Below are positions 6,383 through 14,179 of a stretch of 15,667 nt of DNA, one piece after another. The DNA is from an uncultured Patescibacteria group bacterium (lineage in GTDB: Bacteria; Patescibacteriota; Microgenomatia; UBA1406; GWC2-37-13). Position 1 is the first letter of the stretch. The number at the start of each line of letters is the position of its first letter. Position numbers and translations under genes: made by a program. Location: assembly GCA_938010745.1 (NCBI GenBank), contig CALLVF010000062.1, positions 1 through 15,667 of the forward strand. The letters run 5' to 3'. The notes under the pieces are model-generated. The model was not told the DNA's origin. It did not search any database and worked only from the letters and a program-made list of their open reading frames with translations.

Positions 6383-7396
6383 ATGAAAAAAATAAAAATC
6401 GGCTTAAATGGCTTTGGCAGGATCGGTAGAGCGTTTACAAGAATCGCCCTTAAAAAGGGGCTCGATATTGTCTTAATAAACACTCGCAAAACCCCCAATT
6501 CAATGCTTGCTTATCTTTTAAAATATGACTCAGTTTATAGAAAATTTGAGATGGAGGTTAAAGAGGAAATTGATGGTATTTCTGTTAACGGGAAAAAAAT
6601 TTTTACCACTCAAATTCCTGAACCAGAAAATATTCCCTGGGAAAAATTTGAAGTTGATGTTGTTGTTGATGCCACTGGCGCTTTTACCAAAAAACCTGAT
6701 TTAGAAAAACATTTAAAAAAAACAGTAAAAAAAGTTATTTTAACAGCTCCCTCAAAGGATGAAGAAACACCCCATATTGTTTTAGGGGTTAATGATCGTG
6801 ATTTTGATTTTGCCAGTCAAAAAATTATCTCAATGGCCTCCTGTACTACCAATTGCGCCGCTCCCATGTTTAAAATTTTAGATGATAATTTTAAAATTAT
6901 TAGCGGTTTTTTAACCACTGCTCATGCAGTAACAATGACTCAAAGCATGCTTGATGATCCACAAAAAACCTTTGACCGCTCTCGAGCGGCATTTTTAAAT
7001 ATTGTCCCCTCAACCACCGGCGCTGCCAAAGCTGTTGTTAAAACTCTTCCTCACCTAAAAGGAAAAATTGATGGGATGGCAATTCGGGTCCCAGTTGCCA
7101 CTGGCTCTTTTTCTGATATTTCCGTTGTTGTTGAAAAACAAACAACGGTAGAAGAGGTTAATAATGTATTTAAACAAGCGTCAGAGACTTTAATGAAGGG
7201 AATTTTAGGCTATGAAGAGGATATTATTGTCTCCTCAGATATTATTGGCTCACCTTACTCCTGTATTTTTGATCCTCATTACACTAAGGTCATTGGTGAA
7301 AATTTAATAAAGGTTTTTGGTTGGTATGATAATGAGTGGGGATATTCAACAAGACTAGTTGATTTAGTGGAAAAGTTAAGTAATTATTTAGAATAA
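6383..7396 (+). CDS. gap: Glyceraldehyde-3-phosphate dehydrogenase
   Basis: It interconverts glyceraldehyde 3-phosphate and 1,3-bisphosphoglycerate using a nicotinamide cofactor. The 337 residues are full length: the Rossmann start IGLNGFGRIGR, the catalytic motif MASCTTNCAAP with Cys154, His181 in TTAHAVT (the family usually has a Val or Ile before the His), PSTTGAAKAV, and the closing WYDNEWGYSTRLVDLVE. After the second Rossmann strand the family's usual acidic residue (IND) is replaced, giving LINTRKTP with Thr34 and Arg35. Loss of that Asp removes the clash with a 2'-phosphate, so use of NADP (or both cofactors) is likely, as in GapB-type enzymes; this is inference. It lies 38 bp after glpX and 9 bp before pgk, so it is part of a sugar-phosphate operon. 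Confidence 0.95.
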   Translation: MKKIKIGLNGFGRIGRAFTRIALKKGLDIVLINTRKTPNSMLAYLLKYDSVYRKFEMEVKEEIDGISVNGKKIFTTQIPEPENIPWEKFEVDVVVDATGAFTKKPDLEKHLKKTVKKVILTAPSKDEETPHIVLGVNDRDFDFASQKIISMASCTTNCAAPMFKILDDNFKIISGFLTTAHAVTMTQSMLDDPQKTFDRSRAAFLNIVPSTTGAAKAVVKTLPHLKGKIDGMAIRVPVATGSFSDISVVVEKQTTVEEVNNVFKQASETLMKGILGYEEDIIVSSDIIGSPYSCIFDPHYTKVIGENLIKVFGWYDNEWGYSTRLVDLVEKLSNYLE

Positions 7397-7405
7397 ATAT
7401 TTTTT

Positions 7406-8593
7406 ATGTCTAAAATAACTTACATTGATGAGGTAGCAATAAAAAATAAAACTGTGCTTTTGCGGGTTGATTATAACATATCTTTAAATAAAGACTTAAC
7501 TATTGCTGATGATGCCCGAATTAAACAAAGCTTGCCAACAATAAATTATCTTTTGGAAAAAAACAATCGTTTAATCTTAATCTCTCATCTTGACCGGCCA
7601 AAAGAAAAAGATCAACGTTTTTCTTTAAAACCCGTTGTTAAACATCTACAAAATCTTTTACCAAATTTTAAAGTATATCTTGTTGATGATTTTTTAGCGG
7701 AAAAAAACCAAAAAATTTTTCAAGAGCAAACAACAAAAGAAATTCTTGTTTTAGAAAATATCCGCTTTTATCCAGAGGAAAAAAAAGGTGATGAAGAATT
7801 TGCAAAAAAATTAGCTTCTCTAGGAGATGTTTTTGTTAATGATGCTTTTGCTGTTTGTCATCGCACTGATGCCTCAGTGGTTGCAATTAGTAAGTTTCTT
7901 CCATCTTATGGCGGTCTTCTTTTAAAAAAAGAAATTACAACCATAAGTAAAACCATTAAAAACCCAAAAAAACCCGTGGTAGCAATCATTGGTGGAGCAA
8001 AAATTTCAACCAAACTCCCTCTTCTTTATCGGTTAATTGAGCTTGCCGACTATCTTCTAATTGGAGGTGGTCTTGCTAATACTTTTTTTTGTGCTCAAGA
8101 TTTGGAAATTGGTCAAAGTTTTTGCGAGTATGAACAAATATCAGCTGCACGCAAGCTTCTATTTCATGCCGCTCAAAAAAAAACAGCTGTTGTTCTCCCA
8201 TCAGATGTTATTGTAAGTAATTCAACTAATACAAGAAACGGGGGTCTTGCTAAAAAAATTGATGAAATTCCTAAAGGAGCGGTAATTTTAGATATTGGAC
8301 CACAGACACAAGCTCAATTTGGTTCAATTATTACTAAAGCAAAAACTATCATCTGGAATGGACCGGTGGGTTATTTTGAAAATCCAGCTTTTAGAAATGG
8401 CACCGATTTTATTTACTACTCTATCACTCAAAATAACAACGCCACAACCATTGTTGGTGGAGGTGACACATTAGCAGCAATCTCTAAAAAAGAGTACATT
8501 GATAAAATTACCCATATATCAACTGGTGGTGGAGCAATGCTTGAATTTATTGAGAAAGGAACATTACCTGGAATTGAAGCTTTAAAAAAATAA
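7406..8593 (+). CDS. pgk: Phosphoglycerate kinase
   Basis: It transfers the acyl phosphate of 1,3-bisphosphoglycerate to ADP, or the reverse in gluconeogenesis. The 395 residues cover both lobes: RVDYNI (residues 20-25), LISHLDRPK, LENIRFYPEE, NDAFAVCHRTDASV, the hinge GGAKISTKLP, IWNGPVGYFE, the nucleotide loop GGGDTLAA, and ISTGGGAMLEF near the end. All signature motifs are intact, although the gene contains long homopolymers such as a run of eight T near 8083-8090. It is the last gene of the glpX-gap-pgk unit and is followed by a 57-bp convergent gap (8594-8650) without a convincing terminator. Confidence 0.96.
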   Translation: MSKITYIDEVAIKNKTVLLRVDYNISLNKDLTIADDARIKQSLPTINYLLEKNNRLILISHLDRPKEKDQRFSLKPVVKHLQNLLPNFKVYLVDDFLAEKNQKIFQEQTTKEILVLENIRFYPEEKKGDEEFAKKLASLGDVFVNDAFAVCHRTDASVVAISKFLPSYGGLLLKKEITTISKTIKNPKKPVVAIIGGAKISTKLPLLYRLIELADYLLIGGGLANTFFCAQDLEIGQSFCEYEQISAARKLLFHAAQKKTAVVLPSDVIVSNSTNTRNGGLAKKIDEIPKGAVILDIGPQTQAQFGSIITKAKTIIWNGPVGYFENPAFRNGTDFIYYSITQNNNATTIVGGGDTLAAISKKEYIDKITHISTGGGAMLEFIEKGTLPGIEALKK

Positions 8594-8650
8594 ATATTTG
8601 CAAGTATATTTGCTATTAGTTTTATTGTTTTAAAAAACAGTTAGTAAAAT

Positions 8651-9067
8651 TCAGTGAATAACTATTTCAACTACTTTGTTTACTTTCGCTGGCGAAATTA
8701 CTGTAACAATTTCTTTGCTTCTTTCAATTGATGGCAAAAAACTTTTGCCTTCAACTTTATCTTCGTTTATCCAATAAACATCTAAATCCAAGTAAGTATT
8801 TTTGTTCCAAAAATGACGAATTTGCTTATCAGGAAAAATAAAAATCATCCCTTGGATACCCTCTAATTTTCTAAAATTCATTAGCCCTGTCTGCCACTTC
8901 TGCACATTGTCAGCCACCAACAGCTGATACTTCCTCCCTTCTAGTTGGTAACTGATAATTTTGTAATTTTGATCAGATTTTTTATTTGTAAAAACAAAAT
9001 TAGCCAAAAATAAAACAAACCACAGTAAGAAAATATTAAAAACAAAAAGAAAAAAAATCCTTTTCAT
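8651..9067 (-). CDS. Membrane-anchored DUF192 protein
   Basis: This 138-residue protein has a single N-terminal helix (about residues 4-26, FFLFVFNIFLLWFVLFLANF) that should anchor it in the membrane with the rest outside. The DUF192 domain (PF02643) fills about residues 40-138: LLVADNVQKWQTGLM, GMIFIFPDKQIRHFWNKNTY, LDLDVYWI, and LPSIERSKEIVTVISPAKV. The family's biochemical role is not established. No lipoprotein cysteine follows the helix. It converges on pgk and diverges from the zinc operon. Its upstream region has no strong promoter; a weak TACTAA box ends 7 nt before the ATG. The gene is intact. Confidence 0.88.
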   Translation of the reverse strand: MKRIFFLFVFNIFLLWFVLFLANFVFTNKKSDQNYKIISYQLEGRKYQLLVADNVQKWQTGLMNFRKLEGIQGMIFIFPDKQIRHFWNKNTYLDLDVYWINEDKVEGKSFLPSIERSKEIVTVISPAKVNKVVEIVIH

Positions 9068-9139
9068 AATTTCATTAGTAAAAGTTTAGAATGATCATTT
9101 TTCTAGAATAATTCTAATTAATTTTTATTTTTTATGTTA

Positions 9140-9167
9140 TTGATAAAATTTAAACTATCATTATAAT
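9140..9167 (+). promoter_or_regulatory. Promoter of the zur-znuACB operon
   Basis: TTGATA (9140-9145), 16-bp spacer, TATAAT (9162-9167). The start is expected near 9174, about 20 nt ahead of the ATG at 9196. Confidence 0.55.
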
Positions 9168-9183
9168 TGCAACATTGATGTAA
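9167..9183. promoter_or_regulatory. Candidate Zur/Fur-type operator
   Basis: A 17-bp imperfect palindrome, TTGCAACA-T-TGATGTAA, matches in 6 of 8 positions per arm. It begins at the last base of the -10 box and covers the expected transcript start, where an autorepressing Fur-family protein would sit. Assignment rests on position and symmetry alone. Confidence 0.3.
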
Positions 9184-9195
9184 TAATAGCTGTAA

Positions 9196-9603
9196 ATGCG
9201 CTCTATAAGAAAATTAAGTTTTTTGGCGGTCGACTAACAAAAACCAAGAAAGCTGTGCTTGATATCTTATCTTCAAATCACTGTTTTTTTATCAAAAGAG
9301 GCACTTATTAATCAATTAAAATTAAAAAAACTTCGCCCGGATCGCTCAACTATCTACCGTATACTCCAATTTTTAACTGAAAAAAACATTATCCTAAAAA
9401 TCACAATCCCCAAAACTAACTTCTATGAAATACCACAAAATAATCATCAACATTTAATCTGCTTAAAGTGCCAATCAATTTATAAGTCGAATACTGGTAG
9501 TTATTTAAAAACACTGGAAAAAAATATCGCCAAACAACACCACTTTAAAATAATAAATTACTCACTAGATTTTTATGGTTTTTGTCAGAAATGCCAGATA
9601 TAA
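9196..9603 (+). pseudogene. zur: Fur-family metal regulator (Zur-like), frameshifted
   Basis: Read across frames the product is a normal Fur-family repressor. It has MRSIRKL, then GRLTKTKKAVLDILSSNHCF (helix 1 and start of the winged helix), then LSKEALINQL, the recognition helix RPDRSTIYRILQFL, NNHQHLICLKC, and the final FCQKCQI; the two CxxC pairs are the structural zinc site. Two homopolymer indels break it. The T6 run at 9219-9224 is one T short and the T7 run at 9284-9290 is one T long, so only the segment between them is out of frame. A protein starting at the TTG at 9259 would lack the first helix. Its place at the head of a zinc transporter operon suggests zinc sensing. Normally it would repress znuACB with zinc bound; here function is doubtful. 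Confidence 0.72.
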
Positions 9604-9626
9604 TTAAAAAACAGTTAAAAAAGATC

Positions 9627-10595
9627 ATGAAAAAATTACTACTTTTTATTAGTTTTGCTATCTTAATTATTTTAACAGTTCATTACTTAATAAATTTCTT
9701 GGAAAAACAAAGGTTAATACAAAAAAAATATCCATCGTAACCACGCTTTACCCTCTATCTGAATTTACAAGGGAAATTAGCAGAGACAAAGTTGATGTTT
9801 TCCTTCTTCTACCCCAGGAGCGGAACCCCATACTTACGAAATAAAACCTAGCGACATAAAAAAATTAACCATGCACAAATCTTTGTTTATACTGGTAATT
9901 TCATGGAACCATGGGTGAAAGATATTACAGAAAGTATTAGTAAAAGAGTAAAAGTTGTTGATAATAGTCTTGGCACTAAAGTAATTAAAAAACAATATGA
10001 AGATGAAGAAAATGATAATCATCGTTTAGAAAGGAAAAGTCTTCAAAGTGGAATTGACCCCCATATTTGGCTTGATTTTGACAATGCTAAAATAATAGCA
10101 GAAAATATTGCTAAAGCGCTTATTGAAATTGATCCAAAAAATTCCAATTACTATCGAGAAATAATCTTAAAATTTATCAGCAAAAACTTGATGAATTAGA
10201 CAATTTATATAAAAAAACCTTATCCAATTGCAAAACAAAAACAATTGTTTATGGTGGACACTACACTTTTAGTTATTTAGCAAAAAAAATATAATCTAGA
10301 ATATGTTGCAGCTCAAGGTTTTTCTCCCAATGATCAACCTTCAACCAAAAATATGATGCTTCTTATTAATCAAATAAAAAAAAATAATATTAGATAATAT
10401 TAGTTATATTTTTTATGAAGAGTTAACTAGTCCAAAATTGCGGAAACTTTATCTCGTGAAACTGGCACAAAACTACTTCTCTTAAATGGTGCCCACAATA
10501 TTAAAAAAAAGGATTATGATTCCAAAATAACTTTTATTTCAATAATGAAAAATAACTTAAAAAATTTAAACATTGGACTTGATTGTCAGAGATAA
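9627..10595 (+). pseudogene. znuA: Zinc ABC transporter substrate-binding protein, multiply frameshifted
   Basis: The frames together give a complete ZnuA/TroA-type lipoprotein-like binding protein. It opens with an N-terminal helix (LLLFISFAILIILTVHYLI), then ISIVTTLYPLSEFTREIS, PGAEPHTYEIKPSDI (metal-binding His), QIFVYTGNFMEPWVKDI, GIDPHIWLDFDNAKIIAENI, TIVYGGHYTFSYLAKK (second His), VAAQGFSPN, ISYIFYEELTSPK, and KLLLLNGAHNI. At least six frameshifts separate the blocks, for example at CCCC near 9815, near 10165, in the A run near 10285, and near 10395. The longest open piece is 9903-10199. Such a protein would deliver zinc from outside the membrane to ZnuB. It starts 23 bp after zur and ends 3 bp before znuC. 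Too many lesions are present for any rescue. Confidence 0.85.
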
Positions 10596-10598
10596 CTT

Positions 10599-11356
10599 AT
10601 GGAAACGGTCATTGAGGTAAAAAATTTATCCGTTAAATATGGGTTGGTAGTAGCTCTAAAAAATGTTTCTTTTCAAATAAAAAGAAATGATTTTGTCGCC
10701 TTAGTTGGACCCAATGACGGTGGCAAAAATACTCTAGCTAAAGCCCTTCTTGGATTATTACCTCTCTCTTACCGAGGAAAAATCATCATCTTTAACAAAG
10801 ACATTAAGAATTTTAGGCATTGGTATAAAGTTGGTTATTTACCCCAAAAACAAACTGACATAAACCCCCTTTTTCCAGCAACTGTGGCAGAAATTGTCTC
10901 TCTTGGTTTATTATCAACTAAAAAATACCCAAAAAGGATTAATCACCCTGATTGGCAAAAAATTGAATTAATACTTAAAAACTTTGCAATTTATGACTTG
11001 AAAGATAAGCCTATTACTGAATTATCGGGAGGAGAACAACAAAAAGTTATGTTAGCCCGGGCGCTCGTTTGCAATCCAGAAATTCTTATTTTAGATGAGC
11101 CATCAACGGCTCTTGATCCCAGTGCTCGACAACAATTTTTTGATTATCTTAAAAAATTAAATAAAGAAGAAGAAACTACCATTATCCTTATTACTCATGA
11201 TATTGCCTATATTGATAAATCTATAAATAAATTGTTATACATTGATCAAGAAGTTTTTTTTTTGGAGAAGTAAAAGATTTTTTCCAAAAAGAAAAAAATC
11301 TTGCTAACTGTTTTCAAAAAAAGGGCAATCATATTATTTGGCATCAACACAGTTAA
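10599..11356 (+). pseudogene. znuC: Zinc ABC transporter ATPase with broken Walker A and 3' frameshift
   Basis: The first 224 codons (to 11273) are open and follow ZnuC: Q-loop Gln83 (LPQKQ), signature LSGGEQQ (142-148), Walker B ILILDEP (162-168) and ITHD with His199. The Walker A motif, however, reads GPNDGGKNT (37-45) where GPNGxGK[ST]T is required. Gly40 became Asp, and the Mg2+-binding Ser/Thr became Asn44. Both look like single-base changes toward A/T (GGC to GAC, ACT to AAT), and they should abolish ATP hydrolysis. The original 3' end continues in another frame (GEVKDFFQKEKNLANCF, to TAA 11354-11356) past a run of ten T at 11254-11263 that is one T short. The start is 3 bp after znuA. 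Only the short C-terminal tail is lost by the frameshift; the Walker A changes are the stronger sign of lost function. Confidence 0.8.
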
Positions 11357-11358
11357 TT

Positions 11359-12166
11359 ATGTTTTTGATTCAATTATTGCAATATTCTTTTATCCAAAAA
11401 ACATTTATCAGTTGTATTTTCATTGCTATTACTTGCTCAATATTAGGAATCTTTTTAGTGCTTCGCAAACTGTCTTTAATTGGTGATGGACTTTCCCATG
11501 TGAGTTTTGCCTCCATTGCTTTAGGATTGTTCCTTGACTTTTATCCATTTTACATTACCCTACCAACAGTAGTTTTAGCATCAATTTTAATTCTTAAAAT
11601 CAGCAAAAAAACACGATTATATGGAGATGCCTCTATTGGAATTGTTTCAGCCATCAGTATTGCCTGTGGGGTTATTTTAGCCAACATCTCTCAAGGGTTT
11701 AATAATAACTTATTTAGTTATCTTTTTGGCAATATTTTAGCGATAAGTTATAATGAAACAATTTTTTCGGTGGCATTATCATTTATTATCATCTCAATTG
11801 TATCTTTTTATTATTGGGATCTTTTTTCTGTAACTTTTGATGAAGATTATGCTAAAACTATCGGTATTAAGACGAATTTTATCAATTATTTATTAATAGT
11901 CTTAACAGCAGTTACTGTTGTTCTTTCAATAAAAGTTGTTGGCGTAATGTTAGTCACTGCTCTTCTTATTTTACCGGCAGTCACTACTCTTCAAATTTCT
12001 AGAAGATTTAAAACCGCTATTTTTTCAGCTCCTGCAATTGCCGTTAGCTCAGTTATTCTGGGGATTTATTATCTCTTTTTTGCTTGATCTTCCCTCAGGA
12101 GCAGTAATAGTATTAATCAATGCTTTATTTTTTACGTCAAGTTTTATTTATAAAAAAATAAAATAA
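11359..12166 (+). pseudogene. znuB: Zinc ABC transporter permease with 3' frameshift
   Basis: This is an ABC-3 family permease with about eight predicted helices that would form the membrane channel for zinc. From ATG 11359 (a TTG at 11338 is in frame but less likely) it reads FLVLRKLSLIGDGLSHVSFA, the cytoplasmic loop KKTRLYGDASIGIVSAISIA, SVTFDEDYAKTIGI and MLVTALLILPAVTT, all typical. The open frame ends at 12085-12087. The normal last helix continues in the next frame as LDLPSGAVIVLINALFF to a stop at 12164-12166. Removing one T from the T6 run at 12076-12081 restores it. The loss costs about 27 residues including the last membrane segment. It is the last gene of the decaying zur-znuACB unit. 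Confidence 0.8.
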
Positions 12167-12187
12167 GGAGAAAGTTTGATTTAAAAG

Positions 12188-12262
12188 TCGGAGCGGTGGG
12201 ACTTGAACCCACGACCTTGCGCTCCCAAAGCGCACGTTCTAAGCCATCTGAACTACGCTCCG
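12188..12262 (-). tRNA. trnP: tRNA-Pro (anticodon UGG)
   Basis: The minus strand folds as a standard tRNA. The acceptor stem is CGGAGCG/CGCTCCG, the anticodon arm has stem TGCGC/GCGCA with loop TTTGGGA giving UGG, and the T arm is GTGGG TTCAAGT CCCAC. The discriminator is A. CCA is not encoded, so it must be added by CCA-transferase. It lies 21 bp after the end of znuB in convergent orientation. Confidence 0.95.
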
Positions 12263-12414
12263 TATTAATACTATTTTATCATAAATTTAAGTCTATTTTT
12301 ATTAAACAACTACCACTTACAAAAAAATTTAAAGATTGAAAGTGTAAGCCAGTCTTTATTTCAATTAAATACTATTAAAAAGCCTTAAAAAATACCTCAA
12401 TTAAAAAATATTTC

Positions 12415-12423
12415 TGGTATCAT
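12415..12423 (+). promoter_or_regulatory. Extended -10 promoter of the PAP2 gene
   Basis: TGG followed by TATCAT (12418-12423) is an extended -10, then 6 nt, then ATG 12430. The -35 region is weak. The spacing predicts transcription starting at the A of the ATG. The 167 bp between tRNA-Pro and this gene hold nothing else I can recognise. Confidence 0.5.
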
Positions 12424-12429
12424 GAAATT

Positions 12430-13071
12430 ATGACCCAAAAAACACTTGCTAAAGTTGCCTTTTTTTTCTTGGGGGTATTTTTTTTCCTTTGCTTTATTGT
12501 TTTTACATTGATAGTCAGAGCAAGAATCTTAAAACAATTTGATTTTGATATTATGGTTAAAATCCAAAACCTTACTCCTAAAAGATTTGATTCAATTTTC
12601 TCATTTTTCAGTCTTGCAAGTAGTTTTGAAGTTACAATGATTTTTCTCTTTTTAATTTTTCTTTTATTAAGAAAAAAATTATTTGCTCTTGCTTCATATA
12701 CTAGCTTTGCTCTAGCTCACATAATTGAAATTATTGGAAAAACACTCTTAGATCATCCCAGTCCCCCATTTCAATTTCATCGCTTTAATTTTGGCTTTAC
12801 CTTTCCCTCCTCTTATGTTCATCCAGGGGGATCATACCCTTCAGGTCATTCACTAAGAGCAATTTTTATTATTCTAATTATTGCATTCATAATTAACTTA
12901 TCAAAAAAATTAAAAAAGGAATTAAAGTGGTTACTAAATATTTTTTTGCTAACAATTATTTCGGTAATGCTTTATAGCCGAGTCAGTCTTGGAGAACATT
13001 GGCTAACTGATGTTGTTGGCGGATCACTTCTTGGACTTGCCTTTGGTTTTTTTTCTCTTATTTTTTTATAA
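12430..13071 (+). CDS. PAP2-family membrane phosphatase
   Basis: This 213-residue membrane protein with about six hydrophobic segments is of the type-2 phosphatidic acid phosphatase superfamily, which dephosphorylates lipid phosphates such as phosphatidate or undecaprenyl diphosphate at the outer face of the membrane. Motif 2 is YPSGH (His140) and motif 3 is SRVSLGEHWLTDVVGG (Arg184, His190, Asp194). The first motif, normally K-x6-R-P, is reduced to KTLLDHP (Lys104-Pro110) with His in place of Arg. The gene is intact despite runs of eight T and five G, unlike many neighbours. It stands alone between two tRNA genes. A leaderless start is suggested by the -10 box ending 6 nt before the ATG. Its substrate cannot be told from sequence. 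Confidence 0.88.
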   Translation: MTQKTLAKVAFFFLGVFFFLCFIVFTLIVRARILKQFDFDIMVKIQNLTPKRFDSIFSFFSLASSFEVTMIFLFLIFLLLRKKLFALASYTSFALAHIIEIIGKTLLDHPSPPFQFHRFNFGFTFPSSYVHPGGSYPSGHSLRAIFIILIIAFIINLSKKLKKELKWLLNIFLLTIISVMLYSRVSLGEHWLTDVVGGSLLGLAFGFFSLIFL

Positions 13072-13093
13072 CCCTTTAAAATTGCTTAAACTT

Positions 13094-13121
13094 TTGATAA
13101 GATATAATTGTTCTTTATAAT
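13094..13121 (+). promoter_or_regulatory. Promoter of tRNA-Asn
   Basis: TTGATA (13094-13099), 16-bp spacer, TATAAT (13116-13121). The start is expected near 13128, leaving about 39 nt of 5' leader for RNase P. The box composition matches the zur operon promoter. Confidence 0.5.
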
Positions 13122-13166
13122 TTTAATTTATCAATTTGCTATTAATTGTTAATTTACTTTCTTCAT

Positions 13167-13242
13167 TCCCCTGTAGCTCAATTGGTAGAGCAGGTCGCTG
13201 TTAACGACAAGGCTCCAGGTTCGAGCCCTGGCGGGGGAGCCA
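13167..13242 (+). tRNA. trnN: tRNA-Asn (anticodon GUU)
   Basis: Acceptor TCCCCTG/CGGGGGA, D arm GCTC-AATTGGTA-GAGC, anticodon arm GGTCG-CTGTTAA-CGACA giving GUU, T arm CCAGG-TTCGAGC-CCTGG, discriminator G, and an encoded CCA (13240-13242). The first anticodon-stem pair (13193/13209) is a G-A mismatch. The relic recombinase gene on the other strand originally ran into this gene, which suggests that its 3' end served as an integration site. Confidence 0.95.
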
Positions 13243-13585
13243 GAGTTGACTATCAGCATAATTGAGGATAATGTCAAAGGGTTTTAGCAACTTATATCGA
13301 ACTATTTTTGCGATCTAGGGTTGGGTTCTGAAGTAAAATTTTCAAAAGTTTCCTTTTTTCCTCTATTTCAGAACTTAAGAATAAATCATAAGCCCGATTC
13401 GTAAGCTGGAGAAGATAATTTACGGTCAAATAATAGTTGTCTTCAGCTTTCTGTAAGTTTGATAATTTAGTATCAATTTCTTCAATTTTTGTTCTGAACT
13501 CTTTATATAATTTGTCATACCCATTGGCAGTAACTTCCCCTGTCTTTAAGACCGATGTAATTTTAAGTATCTTACTATTTATCAA
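13243..13585 (-). pseudogene. C-terminal remnant of a serine recombinase (large resolvase/integrase)
   Basis: The open piece 13292-13585 encodes 97 residues that look like the coiled-coil C-terminal end of large serine recombinases: EEIDTKLSNLQKAEDNYYL, NYLLQLTNRAYDLFLSSE, and EEKRKLLKILLQNPTLD. One extra A in the A run near 13306-13310 then shifts the frame. The other frame carries on as IVRYKLLKPFDIILNYADSQ followed by LWLPRQGSNLEP, so the original gene ran into the antisense of tRNA-Asn. The catalytic resolvase domain and the zinc-ribbon part are missing; upstream (minus strand) the sequence changes to AT-rich intergenic DNA at about 13590. It is a dead relic of an integrated element. Family assignment is from memory of the C-terminal pattern. 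Confidence 0.7.
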
Positions 13586-13606
13586 AGGTTAAAATTTTTA
13601 TATAAT
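13579..13606 (+). promoter_or_regulatory. Promoter of the broken gene at 13619
   Basis: TTATCA (13579-13584), 16-bp spacer, TATAAT (13601-13606), then 12 nt to the ATG. The -10 is perfect and the -35 is moderate. Confidence 0.4.
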
Positions 13607-13618
13607 AAAACTAAAACG

Positions 13619-14159
13619 ATGAAAAATCTAATAAATTGGATTAAAAAAACATCCAATTATTATCACTGTTTTTGTATTATTTTTTTTTATTATCGGGACC
13701 TCATCAAGTGATAAAAATATAAAAAACAAAAAAGAAGTTAATCAATTAGAAAAGGTTGATACTGCAACAAGTTTAAAACAAAATCCCACGACTAATATAA
13801 CAATTCTACCTACTGTTATCAAAACTCCCAATAAAAAAATTTTGCCAAAAAGAGAAGAGAATTTTTTATCCCATAATGAACTTTTAAATTTAAAAGAAAA
13901 GCTTTAGGAAAAAATTATAAAATGACTTTGTAGAACAGATACCAAAAAATCTGATGCTGATTTTATGACTTTAAACAACCCAAATGATTTAAATAACATT
14001 TTAATAAGATGCTTTATGAATAAAGATGATTTGGAAAAACTTTATGGTGATGAAGCGCCAAAAGGTGTTCATAAATCTTATAAGCCTGATGTCGGTTTTT
14101 AAAAATTTAATGCTCAATTTAACTTATATAAGGCTAATTGTAGTTTGTTAGAAAAATAA
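13619..14159 (+). pseudogene. Broken membrane-anchored protein of unknown function
   Basis: ATG 13619 starts MKNLINWIKK. One extra A in the A7 run at 13643-13649 shifts the frame, and the original continues as HPIIITVFVLFFFIIG (a membrane segment) and a long polar Thr/Lys/Asn/Pro linker (TNITILPTVIKTPNKK). Further shifts near 13905-13930 lead to CRTDTKKSDADFMTLNNPN, ILIRCFMNKDDLEKLYGDEA and, past a stop at 14099, KANCSLLEK. The restored protein would have an N-terminal anchor, a low-complexity spacer and a small external domain with three cysteines. I do not recognise the domain. It lies in the decayed block behind tRNA-Asn and just ahead of another broken secreted protein. Confidence 0.55.
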
Positions 14160-14179
14160 TTAATTTTACTACTCTCATC

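Noticed and set aside
11301..11486. Open frame overlapping the znuC/znuB junction
   Set aside because: It is an out-of-frame reading of the znuC tail and znuB start; the true frames there match both families.
9196..12166. The znu frameshifts as mere sequencing errors
   Set aside because: Not fully excludable without reads, but the lesions cluster in this operon and other non-core genes, equally long homopolymers in pgk and PAP2 are intact, and znuC also has two substitutions in Walker A.
13167..13242. A second copy of the tRNA-Asn 3' end inside the window marking the other end of the element
   Set aside because: I looked for the T-arm/acceptor sequence downstream and found none; the other end may lie outside the window or be gone.
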